Notes under the pieces: generated by a model
Databases searched by the model: none
What the model was told of the DNA's origin: nothing
What the model saw: only the letters and a program-made list of their open reading frames with translations
Position numbers and translations under genes: made by a program
Assembly: GCA_946404705.1 (NCBI GenBank)
Contig: CAMJES010000075.1
Location: 1 to 8,566, forward strand
Source of the DNA: an uncultured Ruminococcus sp.
Lineage (GTDB): Bacteria > Bacillota > Clostridia > Oscillospirales > Ruminococcaceae
DNA length: 8,566 bases
Direction of reading: 5' to 3'
Shown here: one piece after another, positions 7,501-8,566 of the stretch
Layout: each line of letters opens with the position of its first letter
How positions within the stretch are numbered: position 1 is the first letter of the stretch

Positions 7501-8518
7501 CTGCTGCCGAGGCAAAAATGCGCCGAAAGCAGGCTGAATCCTCGTGGTTCCTTCCAAAAGCATTGGGACTCGGAAAGCTTGTGAAGGAATTGAAGCTCCA
7601 TGCCAAGGAGCCGTCATCGGTGAAAAAGACTGACCTTGCTGAGATTCTCGATAAATTATGCATTATCAGCGAAAAGAAGGATATTTTGCGTAGCGTTCCT
7701 TCAGACATCACTTCTATGCTCACAGGCATATATATGAACGAGCAGACCGACTGGAGCGCACTTGAAAAAGCTGTCATAAAAACCGATTCTGTCATGAATG
7801 CAATAAAAGTGAAAAGTGATGCTGTTCCTGCCGATATTGCCAAGAAGTTCGGAACAGCTGACTGTGATACGGAGGGACAAGCCCTTGTATCATATTTTGA
7901 TAAGCTTGATTCGTTTAGAAAAGAATTCTGCACAGATATGCGTTCTGTCGAAAACGATGCAGACTGGCTTAACGCTTCGTCTGCAAAACTCCGTATATAT
8001 GCCGATAATGCGGATAAGCTCCGATATGCTGCCGAATTCAACAGCGCTGACAATGAACTTGCAGCAAATGATCTCTCCTGCATAAGCGAAAGCTACCGCT
8101 GCGGAAGGATAAACGCCGAAAATATTGAAGCGGCTTATTCCTGCTGTCTGAATTATCAGCTTGCACTTTCCATAATTCACAGCGATGTCCGTCTTAAAGA
8201 ATTCAGCAGCAACAGCTGTAATGATCTTATTGTTCAATTCAAGAACACCATAGACAAATTCTCACGCCTTACAATGCAGGAGCTTGCCGCTCGACTTTCC
8301 GCAAAGATCCCCACATCAGGTACGGCAAGCGCCGCTAACTCCGAAATGGGCATACTTAAACGTGCGATAAAGAGCAACGGCAGAATGATGTCGCTTCGCA
8401 GCCTTTTTGACAAGATACCTAACCTTCTGCGCAAGCTCTGTCCGTGTATGCTTATGAGTCCCATATCCGTTGCACAGTATATTGACCCCTCGTTCCCGAA
8501 GTTTGACCTTGTTATCTT
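4590..8518 (+). CDS. DUF4011 SF1 helicase with transglutaminase-like N-terminus (Hhe-type defence), 3'-truncated by contig end
   Basis: About 1309 genuine residues are present. The order seen is as follows. Residues 1-130 form a beta-rich N-domain. Residues ~135-330 are a transglutaminase-like fold with GTCLDLAVLYASC (nucleophile C219) and KGHAFCGCW (H245); the third residue is unclear. A low-complexity S/E linker runs from about 330 to 365. The DUF4011 signature RIWERKLLDFSLRNSLLNF starts with W380 at its core. The SF1 helicase Walker A GPPGTGKS lies at 687-694, followed by TILFVAEKMAALNVVQKRL (motif Ia). A long helical/coiled-coil insertion (about 765-1290) precedes FDLVI (1305-1309), the lead-in to motif II DExx. 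In the known family the downstream parts are the remaining helicase motifs, a Vsr-like PD-(D/E)xK nuclease and DUF3320. This architecture is the DUF4011-helicase-Vsr (Hhe) single-gene phage defence type. Those parts are missing only because the contig stops. From 8519 on the reading frame is adapter, so the apparent TGA at 8559-8561 is false. Location is presumably cytoplasmic, acting on nucleic acid. Whether the transglutaminase-like domain is a protease, or only a fold, cannot be told here. Confidence 0.85.
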
Positions 8519-8566
8519 AGATCGGAAGAGCACACGTCTGAACTCCAGTCACCGGCTATGATATCT
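8519..8566 (+). other. Illumina TruSeq adapter plus index (sequencing artefact)
   Basis: From 8519 the sequence is the TruSeq read-1 3' adapter, beginning AGATCGGAAGAGCACACGTC and running through CAGTCAC at 8553, with the A at 8519 being the ligation A-tail. The next eight bases CGGCTATG (8553/4 onward) match, to my memory, TruSeq HT i7 index D709. After that ATATCT only partly agrees with the expected flow-cell sequence ATCTCG. In the helicase frame it encodes the tell-tale contaminant peptide RKSTRLNSSH. It is non-biological and should be trimmed. Confidence 0.97.

Noticed and set aside
7496..8083. 195-codon open frame on the - strand, Ser/Phe rich
   Set aside because: It is a mirror of the helical insertion of the helicase. 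Ser/Phe/Ala richness is what the complement of Lys/Glu-rich codons gives.
8519..8561. Natural C-terminus of the helicase
   Set aside because: The residues are encoded by sequencing adapter and the stop codon falls at the index boundary.
1..8566. CRISPR array, tRNA/rRNA genes or IS element ends
   Set aside because: No regularly spaced repeats, cloverleaf-like sequence, transposase motifs or terminal inverted repeats were seen apart from the single hairpin at 3903-3970.

Overview
The window looks like a contig from a low-to-moderate GC Gram-positive anaerobe, probably a Clostridia/Ruminococcus-type gut bacterium. The grounds are AT-leaning codons, near-consensus sigma-A promoters (TATAAT with 17-base spacers), strong GGAGG-type ribosome sites and an M56/BlaR1-like sensor with a very large outer domain. 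This assignment is inference. All convincing genes lie on the + strand.

Layout: (1) 1-115 is a poor-quality or frame-broken contig start. (2) 116-2953 is a 5'-truncated M56 (BlaR1-type) membrane metallopeptidase sensor with a helix anchor and about 800 residues of outer domain. (3) 2954-3334 has no intact gene. It holds a remnant that resembles the C-terminal part of a PLD-like domain, and a second frame-broken coding remnant I do not recognise. (4) 3335-3910 is the C-terminal PD-(D/E)xK nuclease half of McrC without its N-terminal domain or an McrB partner. (5) 3903-3970 is a 30-bp-stem hairpin, probably a bidirectional terminator. (6) A strong promoter (3982-4010) drives 4066-4506, the N-terminal third of the Wadjet condensin-like protein JetA, which stops early with no jetB/C/D behind it. 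(7) A second strong promoter (4510-4538) and ribosome site precede 4590-8518, a giant SF1 helicase with a transglutaminase-like N-terminus and a DUF4011 domain, of the type found in Hhe (DUF4011-helicase-Vsr-DUF3320) phage defence. (8) 8519-8566 is not biological: it is Illumina TruSeq adapter plus index, fused to the contig end just before helicase motif II.

Taken together, 2954 onward reads as a turned-over defence island. Restriction (McrBC) and Wadjet components are reduced to stumps, and one apparently intact but contig-truncated helicase system remains with its own promoter. I do not see a demonstrably new system. The most useful observations are the adapter chimera, which manufactures a false protein C-terminus, and the promoter-driven orphan JetA N-domain directly ahead of the helicase.
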